From: Methanomassiliicoccales archaeon
GTDB lineage: Archaea; Thermoplasmatota; Thermoplasmata; Methanomassiliicoccales; JACIVX01
Assembly: GCA_028682925.1 (NCBI GenBank)
Contig: JAJRAG010000134.1
Coordinates: forward strand, 1-8,449
Length of the DNA stretch: 8,449 bases
Reading direction: 5' to 3'
In this document: positions 1-6,771 of the stretch, piece after piece
Position numbering within the stretch: the first letter of the stretch is position 1
Layout of the letters: every line of letters begins with the position of its first letter
Notes under the pieces: generated by a model
What the model was told of the DNA's origin: nothing
The model's database searches: none
What the model saw: only the letters and a program-made list of their open reading frames with translations
Position numbers and translations under genes: made by a program

Positions 1-28
1 ATATGCGTGTAGTTAGTTCAAGAACAAT

Positions 29-34
29 GGAGGT
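29..34 (+). promoter_or_regulatory. Shine-Dalgarno site of the thermosome gene
   Basis: GGAGGT is a perfect match to the archaeal anti-Shine-Dalgarno sequence. It lies 7 bases before ATG 42 and 13 before ATG 48, which favours 42 as the start and makes the in-frame ATGs at 3 and 27 unlikely. Confidence 0.8.
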
Positions 35-41
35 ATGGTAC

Positions 42-1697
42 ATGGGAATGGGAAACACGCCTATACTCATCCTCAAAGAGGGTACAAAGAGAGATAGAGG
101 CAAAGACGCACAGTATAACAACATTATGGCCGCACGAGCCATAGCCGATTCTGTCAGAAGCACTCTCGGTCCACGTGGGATGGACAAGATGTTGGTCGAC
201 AGTATGGGTGACGTCGTCATAACGAACGATGGCGTCACGATATTGAAAGAAATCGACGTCGAACACCCTGCAGCGAAGATGCTGGTTGAAGTCGCAAAGA
301 CTCAGGATGAAGAGTGCGGTGACGGTACAACTACAGCCGTGGTTCTGGCTGGAGAGTTGCTGAAGAAGGCAATCGATCTTATCGATGCTAACATCCACCC
401 GACGATAATCAGCGGTGGCTACAGACTCGCGGCCGCCAAGGCCATGGAGATACTCGAGTCGATCGCAATGCCAGTTGGGATCAAGGATAGGAGCACTCTC
501 AGGAACATCGCAATGACCGCGATGATGAGCAAGGCTGTGAGCGGATCAAGGGGGCATATGGCCGACCTGTCAGTCGAAGCTGTCACCACCGTCGCAGAGA
601 AGGTCGACGACAAGATAGTAGTAGATCAAGACAACATCCAGGTGGTAAAGAAGCAGGGCGGATCGATGGACGACACTGAGATGATAAGGGGAATCATCGT
701 CGACAAGGAACCGGTCCACCCGGCAATGCCGAAGAAGGTCGAGAACGCGAAGATCGCCTTGGTGGACGCTGCGCTCGAGATCAAAAAGACAGAAATTGAT
801 GCAAAGATTGAGATTCGAGACCCATCCCAATTGCAGGCATTCCTGAATGAAGAAGAGAATATGCTGCGTGGAATGGTCGACAAAGTCAAGAAGTCTGGTG
901 CGAACGTTCTGTTTTGTCAGAAGGGGATCGACGATCTTGCTCAGCACTTCCTCCAGAAGGAAGGCATCTATGCGGTGCGAAGGGTTAAGAAGTCTGACAT
1001 GGAGAAGCTCGCAAAGGCCACCGGCGCGAACATTGTCAGCAAACTGACCGAGCTAGAAAAGGCTGACCTGGGACAGGCCGCTCTCGTAGAACTGCGCAGG
1101 TATCAGGATGACGAGATGACCTTCGTGACCGGCTGTAAGAATCCGAAGGCGGTTTCGGTCCTCATCAGAGGCGGTACAGAGCACGTGGTTGACGAGATCG
1201 AGCGGTCGCTCGATGATGCCATGAGCGTTGTCGCTGTCGCGATCGAGGACGGTAAGATGATTACGGGCGGAGGCTCCACAGCAGTTGAGCTCGCACTGAA
1301 ATTGAGGGAGTACTCTGCGACGATTGGGGGTAGGGAACAAATCGCCATCGATGCATTTGCAAGCGCAATGGAAGTCGTTCCGACGGCACTTGCTGAGAAT
1401 GCGGGTCATGATCCAATCGATATACTGATTGACTTGAGAAAGGCCCACAAATCCGGCAAGGTCAACGCTGGTGTCAACGTCTTCACCGGCAAGGTTATCG
1501 ACATGCTGAAGGAGAACGTCCTTGAACCGTTCCGCGTGGGAAAGCAGGCAATAAATTCGGCCACAGATGCCGCCGTCATGATCCTCAGGATTGACGATGT
1601 CATAGCATCCAAGGGCGGTAGACCTGGACCTGGTGGACCAGGTGGACCTGGCGGAATGGGCGGAATGGGCGGCGAAGGACTCGGAGATGAGGACTGA
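42..1697 (+). CDS. thsA: Thermosome subunit (group II chaperonin, CCT/TRiC family)
   Basis: This is an ATP-driven cytosolic folding chamber subunit; archaeal thermosomes assemble as double rings of eight or nine subunits with a built-in lid. The predicted protein is 551 residues, the usual family length. Visible landmarks are LGPRGMDK (residues 42-49), NDGVTIL (62-68) and the nucleotide-binding GDGTTT (93-98) in the first equatorial segment. The helical protrusion that forms the lid lies around residues 248-280, and the second equatorial segment carries the GGG of the ATP site (409-411) with E416. The tail is a Gly-Pro/Gly-Met repeat ending in acidic residues. I chose ATG 42 because GGAGGT at 29-34 sits 7 bases upstream; ATG 48, which gives MGNTPILILKEG, is the alternative. 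The open frame continues up to position 3 but that extension looks non-coding. The promoter lies outside the window. The family is certain; the subunit letter (alpha, beta) cannot be decided, so the symbol is generic. Confidence 0.97.
   Translation: MGMGNTPILILKEGTKRDRGKDAQYNNIMAARAIADSVRSTLGPRGMDKMLVDSMGDVVITNDGVTILKEIDVEHPAAKMLVEVAKTQDEECGDGTTTAVVLAGELLKKAIDLIDANIHPTIISGGYRLAAAKAMEILESIAMPVGIKDRSTLRNIAMTAMMSKAVSGSRGHMADLSVEAVTTVAEKVDDKIVVDQDNIQVVKKQGGSMDDTEMIRGIIVDKEPVHPAMPKKVENAKIALVDAALEIKKTEIDAKIEIRDPSQLQAFLNEEENMLRGMVDKVKKSGANVLFCQKGIDDLAQHFLQKEGIYAVRRVKKSDMEKLAKATGANIVSKLTELEKADLGQAALVELRRYQDDEMTFVTGCKNPKAVSVLIRGGTEHVVDEIERSLDDAMSVVAVAIEDGKMITGGGSTAVELALKLREYSATIGGREQIAIDAFASAMEVVPTALAENAGHDPIDILIDLRKAHKSGKVNAGVNVFTGKVIDMLKENVLEPFRVGKQAINSATDAAVMILRIDDVIASKGGRPGPGGPGGPGGMGGMGGEGLGDED
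1626..1673 (+). repeat. Tandem Gly-Gly-Pro / Gly-Gly-Met codon repeat in the thermosome tail
   Basis: Near-repeats of GGTGGACCT/GGCGGAATG encode GPGGPGGPGG followed by MGGMGG (residues 529-544). Glycine/methionine-rich C-terminal tails are typical of thermosomes and project into the chamber. The proline-containing first half is a local variant. The repeat is part of the gene, not a mobile element. Confidence 0.75.
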
Positions 1698-1713
1698 GAC
1701 TGAACGATAATGA

Positions 1714-1755
1714 GGGAGGACGCTCCCCACAAACCTTTTCTTTACCTTATTCTTA
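1714..1755 (+). terminator. Possible transcription terminator after the thermosome gene
   Basis: GGGAG (1714-1718) can pair perfectly with CTCCC (1723-1727) around a GACG loop. Eight bases later a pyrimidine-rich stretch with two T-runs begins (CCTTTTCTTT, 1734-1743) and continues to about 1755. Archaeal RNA polymerase terminates at T-rich tracts, with or without a hairpin. The stem is only 5 bp and the T-tract is interrupted, so this is a suggestion. It would separate thermosome transcription from the grpE operon. Confidence 0.4.
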
Positions 1756-1768
1756 GAAAATGTATATG
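1754..1768 (+). promoter_or_regulatory. Candidate BRE/TATA promoter of the grpE-dnaK-dnaJ operon
   Basis: An A-rich BRE-like element (TAGAAAA, 1754-1760) is followed by TGTATATG (1761-1768). With the usual archaeal spacing of about 25 bases, transcription would begin near 1788-1792, only a few bases before ATG 1797, giving a very short leader. This is the best TATA-like match in the 99-base gap between the thermosome gene and grpE. I do not see the CTAAC-N5-GTTAG heat-shock element known from Archaeoglobus in this gap. Confidence 0.4.
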
Positions 1769-1787
1769 AACCCCTGGATTGGTAGCT

Positions 1788-1793
1788 GGTGAT
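1788..1793 (+). promoter_or_regulatory. Shine-Dalgarno site of grpE
   Basis: GGTGAT matches the 5' half of the archaeal anti-Shine-Dalgarno (complement of AUCACC) and ends 3 bases before ATG 1797. This selects ATG 1797 over the in-frame TTG at 1779. Confidence 0.6.
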
Positions 1794-1796
1794 TGC

Positions 1797-2369
1797 ATGA
1801 GTAGCGGCATCGAGGACACCTGTCCCTCGGAAGATGGGACCAGGACTGAGAAGACGAACGAAGAGGTCTCCAAGCTCAAGCAGGAGGTCCAGGAGATGAG
1901 GAAGGAGCTGGAGAGACAGATAGCTTCGGCAAGGGAGTATCTTGATGCAGCCCGAAGAATCCAGGCGGAGTTCGACAACCACAAGAAGCGAAGCCAGAGA
2001 GAGCGCGAGGATCTTGTGAAATTTGCCAATGAGAAGCTCATCTGTGATCTCCTGCCGATAGTTGATGACCTGGAGCGGGCACTTGGCACGTCATGCGGCT
2101 CGGACAGGTTCATGACTGGCATACGCCAGATACACGATAATCTGACCACTCTTCTAAAGAGTTATGGTCTAGAGGAGATACCTTCGGTTGGCAAGTTCGA
2201 TCCACAACATCACGAGGCGCTTTCCACTGGAGAAGGAGACGCTGGGGAGATACTAGAAGTGTACCAGAAAGGTTATTTCCTTGGACCTCGGGTATTGAGA
2301 CATACAAAAGTGAAAGTTGGAAAAACATCAGGTAGAGGTGAAAGCAATGACGAGAACAATAGGAATTGA
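1797..2369 (+). CDS. grpE: GrpE, nucleotide-exchange factor of DnaK (Hsp70 system)
   Basis: GrpE works in the cytosol as a dimer that opens the DnaK nucleotide-binding domain and releases ADP, resetting the Hsp70 cycle. The protein is 190 residues, normal for the family. A charged, flexible N-terminus (1-20) leads into a long helix or coiled coil (about 22-80) containing AEFDNHKKR, the typical N-F-x-x-K-K-R-like segment. A helical bundle follows (about 80-125), then the C-terminal beta domain. The family signature is intact as FDPQHHEAL (134-142), and GYFLGPRVLRHTKVKV (159-174) is the expected final strand region. An oddity is H169-T170 where most members I recall have Pro-Ala. The last seven residues and the stop codon overlap the start of dnaK in another frame, which implies coupled translation. 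It is the first gene of the grpE-dnaK-dnaJ operon. The start is chosen from the GGTGAT site just upstream. Confidence 0.95.
   Translation: MSSGIEDTCPSEDGTRTEKTNEEVSKLKQEVQEMRKELERQIASAREYLDAARRIQAEFDNHKKRSQREREDLVKFANEKLICDLLPIVDDLERALGTSCGSDRFMTGIRQIHDNLTTLLKSYGLEEIPSVGKFDPQHHEALSTGEGDAGEILEVYQKGYFLGPRVLRHTKVKVGKTSGRGESNDENNRN
2335..2341 (+). promoter_or_regulatory. Shine-Dalgarno site of dnaK inside the grpE coding region
   Basis: GAGGTGA, a 7-base match to the archaeal anti-Shine-Dalgarno, ends 5 bases before ATG 2347. It lies within the last codons of grpE, so dnaK can be translated independently of, or coupled to, grpE termination at 2369. It also fixes the dnaK start against the upstream in-frame ATG at 2317. 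Confidence 0.8.
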
Positions 2370-4206
2370 TTTGGGCACAAGCAATTCAGCCGCGGCTGTG
2401 ATGGAAGCGGGTAGACCCGCGATAATACCCAGCGCTGAAGGGACAAGTCTGGGCGGAAAAGCCTTTCCGTCGTATGTCGCGTTCACGAAGGACGGTCAAC
2501 TTCTGGTCGGAGAGCCAGCGAGAAGGCAGGCGGTCACGAATCCAGAGGGGACCATCGCCGCGATAAAGAGGAAGATGGGAACGGACTACAAGGCAAAGGT
2601 ATACGGGAAGGAGTACACTCCTCAGCAGGTCTCGGCTTTCATTCTTCAGAAGATAAAACGGGACGCGGAGGCGTACCTCGGAGAGCAGGTGACGAAGGCG
2701 GTCATCACAGTGCCAGCATACTTCAATGACAACCAGAGACAGGCTACGAAGGATGCGGGCGCTATTACCGGACTCGACGTAGTCAGGATAATCAATGAGC
2801 CCACGGCAGCGGCACTTGCGTATGGTCTTGACAAGTCCGGGACGGAACAAAAGATAATGGTTTTCGACTTCGGGGGCGGTACACTGGACGTGACAATCAT
2901 GGAGTTCAGTGAAGGTGTTTTCGAGGTCATATCCACGAACGGAGACACTCAGCTCGGCGGAACGGACATGGACGAGATACTGATGAAGTACGTCGCTGAA
3001 AGCTTCAAGAGGGACCACGGAATCGACCTGACGAACGATAAGATGGCGATGTGGAGAGTGCGCGAGGCGTGCGAGAAGGCGAAGATCGAGCTCTCGACCA
3101 CGATGTCCACGGACCTCAACCTTCCATTCATAACCGCCGATGCTGCTGGACCCAGACATCTCGCGATGACATTGACAAGGTCGAAGCTCGAGGAGCTGGT
3201 AGGTCCCGTCATCGAGCGTTGCAGAGGGCCGATGCTCACTGCAATCAGCGACGCTCACGTCGGAGCGGACCAAATCGATAGTGTGATTCTTGTCGGCGGG
3301 CCGACCAGGATGCCGATGGTCCAGAGATTCGTCGAGATGATTGTCGGCAAGAAGATACAGCGCGGCGTGGACCCGATGGAGTGCGTTGCCATGGGTGCTG
3401 CGATCCAAGGGGCCGTGCTGTCTGGAGAGGTCAAGGATGTTCTCTTGCTGGACGTGACTCCTCTGTCGCTCGGGATCGAGACCCTCGGAGGCATCGCCAC
3501 TCGTCTTATCGAGAGGAACACCACGATCCCCACAAGAAAGAGCCAGATTTTCACTACTGCTGCGGACAATCAAACGAGCGTTGAGATACACGTCGTCCAG
3601 GGTGAGAGGGAGATGGCAACATACAACACATCTCTCGGTAGATTCCATCTCATGGGGATCCCTCCATCTCCGAGGGGCATCCCTCAGATCGAGGTCGCCT
3701 TCGATATCGATGCGAACGGCATAACAAACGTATCTGCGAAGGACCTAGGTACTGGGAAGGAGCAGAGGATTACTATCACGGCAAGCACGAAGCTCTCCAA
3801 GGATGAGATTGGGAAAATGGTCGCTGAAGCTGAGAAGTTCGCCGAGGCCGACAAGAAGCAGAAGGAGAAAATCGAACTTGTGAACCAGGCGGACACACTG
3901 ATATACACCAGCGAGAAGACGGTCAATGAGCTTGGCGATAAGGTTACGAGCGAAGAGAAGGAGAGAATAACCAAAGCCGTAGAAGAGCTCCGGAGCGTCA
4001 TCGGCAGCGATGACACTTCTGCGATCAAGGCGAAGATGGACGTCCTGATGAAGGAGATGTACCAGATTTCGTCGAGGATCTATCAGGCAGGTTCATCCCA
4101 GCAGAAGAGCGAGGAACGGCAGGACGGCAAGCCCAGCGGAGAAAGCGGCAAGGACGATGGTAAAGGATACATGGACGCCGATTTTCGGATAGTCGACGAC
4201 AAGTGA
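2347..4206 (+). CDS. dnaK: DnaK, Hsp70 molecular chaperone
   Basis: This is a cytosolic ATP-dependent chaperone that binds exposed hydrophobic segments of unfolded proteins. DnaJ stimulates its ATPase and GrpE exchanges its nucleotide. The protein is 619 residues. The ATPase domain shows the phosphate-1 loop IGIDLGTSNS (5-14), catalytic Lys at about 74 (AIKRK), VITVPAYFNDNQRQATKDAG (119-138), NEPTAAALAYG (150-160), phosphate-2 FDFGGGTLDV (173-182) and the adenosine motif VGGPTRMP (316-323). The hydrophobic linker DVLLLD (364-369) leads to the beta-sandwich substrate domain beginning at VTPLSLGIE. A helical lid and a hydrophilic tail ending GYMDADFRIVDDK follow. Between Lys74 and the YLG at 110-112 it is about 24 residues shorter than E. 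coli DnaK (compared from memory), which is the Gram-positive/archaeal form. It overlaps grpE by 23 bases and precedes dnaJ by 22. All key residues I can check are present. Confidence 0.98.
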   Translation: MTRTIGIDLGTSNSAAAVMEAGRPAIIPSAEGTSLGGKAFPSYVAFTKDGQLLVGEPARRQAVTNPEGTIAAIKRKMGTDYKAKVYGKEYTPQQVSAFILQKIKRDAEAYLGEQVTKAVITVPAYFNDNQRQATKDAGAITGLDVVRIINEPTAAALAYGLDKSGTEQKIMVFDFGGGTLDVTIMEFSEGVFEVISTNGDTQLGGTDMDEILMKYVAESFKRDHGIDLTNDKMAMWRVREACEKAKIELSTTMSTDLNLPFITADAAGPRHLAMTLTRSKLEELVGPVIERCRGPMLTAISDAHVGADQIDSVILVGGPTRMPMVQRFVEMIVGKKIQRGVDPMECVAMGAAIQGAVLSGEVKDVLLLDVTPLSLGIETLGGIATRLIERNTTIPTRKSQIFTTAADNQTSVEIHVVQGEREMATYNTSLGRFHLMGIPPSPRGIPQIEVAFDIDANGITNVSAKDLGTGKEQRITITASTKLSKDEIGKMVAEAEKFAEADKKQKEKIELVNQADTLIYTSEKTVNELGDKVTSEEKERITKAVEELRSVIGSDDTSAIKAKMDVLMKEMYQISSRIYQAGSSQQKSEERQDGKPSGESGKDDGKGYMDADFRIVDDK

Positions 4207-4228
4207 ACGAACTTCTGGATGACCTCGA

Positions 4229-5398
4229 ATGACCAAGAGGGACTACTACGAAGTGCTGGGCGTCGGAAGGAACGCCTCAGTGGAAGAGATAAAGAAGGCC
4301 TACCGCCAGCTTGCGAGGCAATACCATCCGGACGTCTCGAAGCTGGACCGAAAGGCCGCGGAGGAGAAATTCAAGGAGATGTCCGAGGCCTACGAGGTAC
4401 TTGCTGACGCCGACAAACGAAGGCTTTACGATTCATACGGTCACTCAGGCGTGAGCGGACAGTTCAGAGAGGGCTCCTTCAACTGGGGAGACTTCAGCCA
4501 CTTCGGGGACCTTCGCGATATATTCTCCGACCTCGGTGCGTATGACATCGGAGGAACTGGATTCGGAGGCAGCATATTCGATCTGATGTTTGGACGAGGG
4601 GACGGAGCCTCACCGAACTATCGGAAGAGGAAGGGTCAGTCTCTCAGGTACGACATCGAGATCACCCTTGAAGAGGCGGCCTCCGGCGTCTCGAAGGAGG
4701 TATCGATCCCTCACTCGGTCAAGTGCGCGACCTGCAACGGAACTGGCTCGAAGGATGGAAAAGTGACGACTTGTCCCTCTTGCGGCGGAAAAGGGCAAAT
4801 CAGCCGGGCCGAACGGAGAGGATATAGCCAGTATGTCTCCATAACCACCTGCCCGAAGTGTAGGGGGGCAGGAAGGAGCGTGATTGATCCTTGTTCTATA
4901 TGCAAAGGGAGTGGAACTAGCCTCAAGACCTCAAGGATCAGTATCGACATTCCAAAAGGAATCGAAGATGGGATGAACCTCAGGGTCCCTGGGGCCGGAG
5001 AGGCTGATGTAGGTGGCGGATCCTCTGGTGATTTGTTCGTGGTAGTTCACATCAAAGAGCACGGGCTGTTCAAGCGGGACGGACCGGACATATGGATAGA
5101 TTGGTCAATAGGCTTCGCCCAGGCAGCGCTGGGGGATGAAGTGGAGATTCCCACATTGAAGGGAAAGGCAAGGCTCAAGATACCTGCTGGGACTCAGGGT
5201 GACACAATTTTCAGATTGAAAAAGAGTGGCATCGAGCATGTGGACGGGAGGGGGGCCGGAGACCAATATGTTCGCGTGAAGATTATCGTGCCTGAGAAGC
5301 TCAGCCAGGAGCAGAAGGAATTGCTGAAGCGATTTGAGGAGCTGGAAACAGGACCAAAGGGGAAGTTCTCACGATTCAAGAGGGGGCGCTCCTCCTGA
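4229..5398 (+). CDS. dnaJ: DnaJ, class A (type I) J-domain co-chaperone
   Basis: DnaJ delivers unfolded clients to DnaK and triggers its ATP hydrolysis. The 389-residue protein has the complete class A layout. A J domain occupies residues 4-70, with the catalytic HPD at 33-35. A Gly/Phe-rich region follows (about 74-126), including DIF at 97-99. The zinc-binding domain has four CxxCxGxG units: C166/C169, C182/C185, C208/C211 and C222/C225. Two beta-rich client-binding domains (about 230-350) and a dimerisation segment with KLSQEQKELLKRF complete it. All eight cysteines are present, so two zinc ions should bind. The start at ATG 4229 leaves only three residues before the J-domain core (DYYEVLGV). 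Its ribosome-binding site is weak (GGATGA, 4217-4222). It is the last gene of the Hsp70 operon, 22 bases after the dnaK stop, and is probably cotranscribed and translationally coupled. Confidence 0.97.
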   Translation: MTKRDYYEVLGVGRNASVEEIKKAYRQLARQYHPDVSKLDRKAAEEKFKEMSEAYEVLADADKRRLYDSYGHSGVSGQFREGSFNWGDFSHFGDLRDIFSDLGAYDIGGTGFGGSIFDLMFGRGDGASPNYRKRKGQSLRYDIEITLEEAASGVSKEVSIPHSVKCATCNGTGSKDGKVTTCPSCGGKGQISRAERRGYSQYVSITTCPKCRGAGRSVIDPCSICKGSGTSLKTSRISIDIPKGIEDGMNLRVPGAGEADVGGGSSGDLFVVVHIKEHGLFKRDGPDIWIDWSIGFAQAALGDEVEIPTLKGKARLKIPAGTQGDTIFRLKKSGIEHVDGRGAGDQYVRVKIIVPEKLSQEQKELLKRFEELETGPKGKFSRFKRGRSS

Positions 5399-5423
5399 CG
5401 TCTCCATCCTGTGTTTGAAATCG

Positions 5424-5433
5424 TTTTCGAAAA
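5424..5433. repeat. 10-bp perfect palindrome TTTTCGAAAA upstream of the transporter gene
   Basis: The palindrome does not extend beyond 10 bp. It lies 46 bases before the ATG at 5480 and directly abuts the weak TATA-like element. It could be a repressor operator or part of a BRE. A 10-bp palindrome is expected by chance in about 7% of gaps this size, so the functional claim is weak. Confidence 0.3.
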
Positions 5434-5441
5434 GCATAATC
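5430..5441 (+). promoter_or_regulatory. Weak candidate promoter of the transporter gene
   Basis: AAAAGCATAATC is the most A/T-rich stretch in the 81-base gap after dnaJ. If used as BRE plus TATA, transcription would start around 5460-5465, giving a leader of about 15-20 bases. The match to a TATA consensus is poor. Confidence 0.25.
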
Positions 5442-5479
5442 CATAGGACGACATGTCGCCTTAGATATCACTCGATCGG

Positions 5480-6742
5480 ATGACGACAATGCGTCTCACC
5501 ACCACCTCTTTTAAGGGCTACGACCGGAGAGTATGGATACTCTTCGTAGGAAGAATGGTAGGGGCAGCTGGGTTCTCGGTCGTGATGCCATTCCTTGCGA
5601 TCTACCTTCACGATAAGATAGGCGTCCCGATGTCTTACGTCGGCCTCATATTCCTCGCTTCCTCTGCTACCGGCGCTGTCGGGCAGGTCCTCGGTGGAGA
5701 AATAGCCGACAAGTTCGGTCGAAAGAACGTGATGGCGCTTGCACAAGGAACTCGTGCCATGATATTCGTCATAATAAGCGTCGTGATAGCAACCCAGATG
5801 GACTTCATTCTTATCGCGGTTCTGATCATTTGCAGCTCTCTCGTCGGCAATATCTTCGAACCCGCCTCGAATGCGATGATCGCCGACGTCGTCGGGCCGG
5901 GGAAAAGGTTGGAGGCATATAGTCTTCTCAGGATCGGTGTGAATATCGGTTGGGCACTCGGTCCCTTGGTGGGAGGGTTCCTGGCTGCCGTCTCCTACTC
6001 CTCACTCTTCCTACTCACCGCGGTGACAAGTGGGACCGTTGCGCTCATAATGGCCCTGGCGGTGGAGGAGTCGATGCGCAAGGGAGGTCCAATGGAGGGA
6101 TTCAGTTTCAGGGATCTTGGTAGGATCAGGAGTAACAAGCGGTTCGTCTTCTTCTGCGCCATGTCCTTCCTGCTCTTCATAGTGGTCGCCCAGATGTCGA
6201 CCACGTACTCTGTATTCTCCAACGATGTCGTGGGCGTATCTGAGATCGAGATAGGTTATCTTTACACCATCAATGGAGCTCTTGTGGTATTCCTTCAGCT
6301 CCCGATGGCCAGATATCTCACGAAGTTCAAGATGTCCTCGGTCATAGCTGCAGGCGCCATCGTCTACGCCGCTGGCTATTTCCTGGTAGCCTTCGCTCAG
6401 GACTTCATGTTTCTGGCATTCTGTATGTTCGTAATTACGATGGGCGAGAACATCACCTCGCCTTCTTCCATGAATCTCGTTGCCAACATGTCTCCGGAAA
6501 AGGAGCGAGGAAGGTACATGGGCGTCTTCGGCCTATCCACTTCGTTTGGATACTCCCTTGCCCCGTTCATCGGAGGTGTCCTGCTCGATATTACGGTTGG
6601 AATGCCCGTTCTCCTCTGGGGGATAGTCGCCTCATTTGGAATCGCAAGCGCACTTGGATTTCTGCAAATGGGGCGGAGCATGCCAAGGGAATTGGACCGT
6701 GTCAATGCGATTATTTCTGAAGATGGGAAGGGCAAAAGCTAA
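5480..6742 (+). CDS. Major facilitator superfamily transporter, drug-efflux-like
   Basis: This is an integral membrane secondary transporter of 420 residues. The hydrophobic profile fits the usual 12 transmembrane helices in two halves, with a charged cytoplasmic loop in the middle (about residues 195-220, ending SNKRF). Helix 1 contains GRMVGAAGFSVVMPFLAIYL (24-43). The family's motif A between helices 2 and 3 is clear as GGEIADKFGRK (72-82). NIGWALGPLVGG is a motif C-like segment in helix 5. A second-half counterpart appears as RGRYMGVFGL followed by APFIGG. The overall style resembles bacterial and archaeal multidrug exporters, but no residue identifies a substrate. The first ATG (5480) has no good ribosome-binding site. 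The ATG at 5489 is an alternative, with GGATGA five bases upstream, and both leave helix 1 intact. It lies 81 bases after dnaJ and 29 before the next gene, with which it is probably cotranscribed. Confidence 0.93.
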   Translation: MTTMRLTTTSFKGYDRRVWILFVGRMVGAAGFSVVMPFLAIYLHDKIGVPMSYVGLIFLASSATGAVGQVLGGEIADKFGRKNVMALAQGTRAMIFVIISVVIATQMDFILIAVLIICSSLVGNIFEPASNAMIADVVGPGKRLEAYSLLRIGVNIGWALGPLVGGFLAAVSYSSLFLLTAVTSGTVALIMALAVEESMRKGGPMEGFSFRDLGRIRSNKRFVFFCAMSFLLFIVVAQMSTTYSVFSNDVVGVSEIEIGYLYTINGALVVFLQLPMARYLTKFKMSSVIAAGAIVYAAGYFLVAFAQDFMFLAFCMFVITMGENITSPSSMNLVANMSPEKERGRYMGVFGLSTSFGYSLAPFIGGVLLDITVGMPVLLWGIVASFGIASALGFLQMGRSMPRELDRVNAIISEDGKGKS

Positions 6743-6771
6743 GGTGTCCAGCTCTCATCAGATAGATTCGA

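Noticed and set aside
3..41. Upstream extension of the thermosome reading frame to the ATG at 3
   Set aside because: The extra 13 residues do not resemble thermosome N-termini, and the strong GGAGGT at 29-34 points to ATG 42.
1779..1796. Upstream TTG start for grpE
   Set aside because: ATG 1797 has a well-placed GGTGAT, and the candidate promoter would start transcription downstream of 1779.
1053..1982. 309-codon open frame on the minus strand across the thermosome end and grpE
   Set aside because: It is codon-aligned with the thermosome gene and ends at a sense CTA. Its translation has no recognisable domain and it covers two well-supported plus-strand genes.
2317..2346. Upstream ATG start for dnaK
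   Set aside because: DnaK proteins begin directly before the IGIDLGT strand; ATG 2347 has an ideal ribosome-binding site and gives that N-terminus.
2386..3648. 420-codon open frame on the minus strand inside dnaK
   Set aside because: It is codon-aligned with dnaK, so its stops would need TTA, CTA or TCA codons in the sense gene, which are rare here; it ends exactly at the TCA of DnaK Ser14. Antisense frames of this kind in Hsp70 genes are a known artefact, and the translation resembles no protein family.
4219..4407. Short plus-strand frame overlapping the dnaJ start
   Set aside because: It lies in a different frame over the highly conserved J domain and has no recognisable content.
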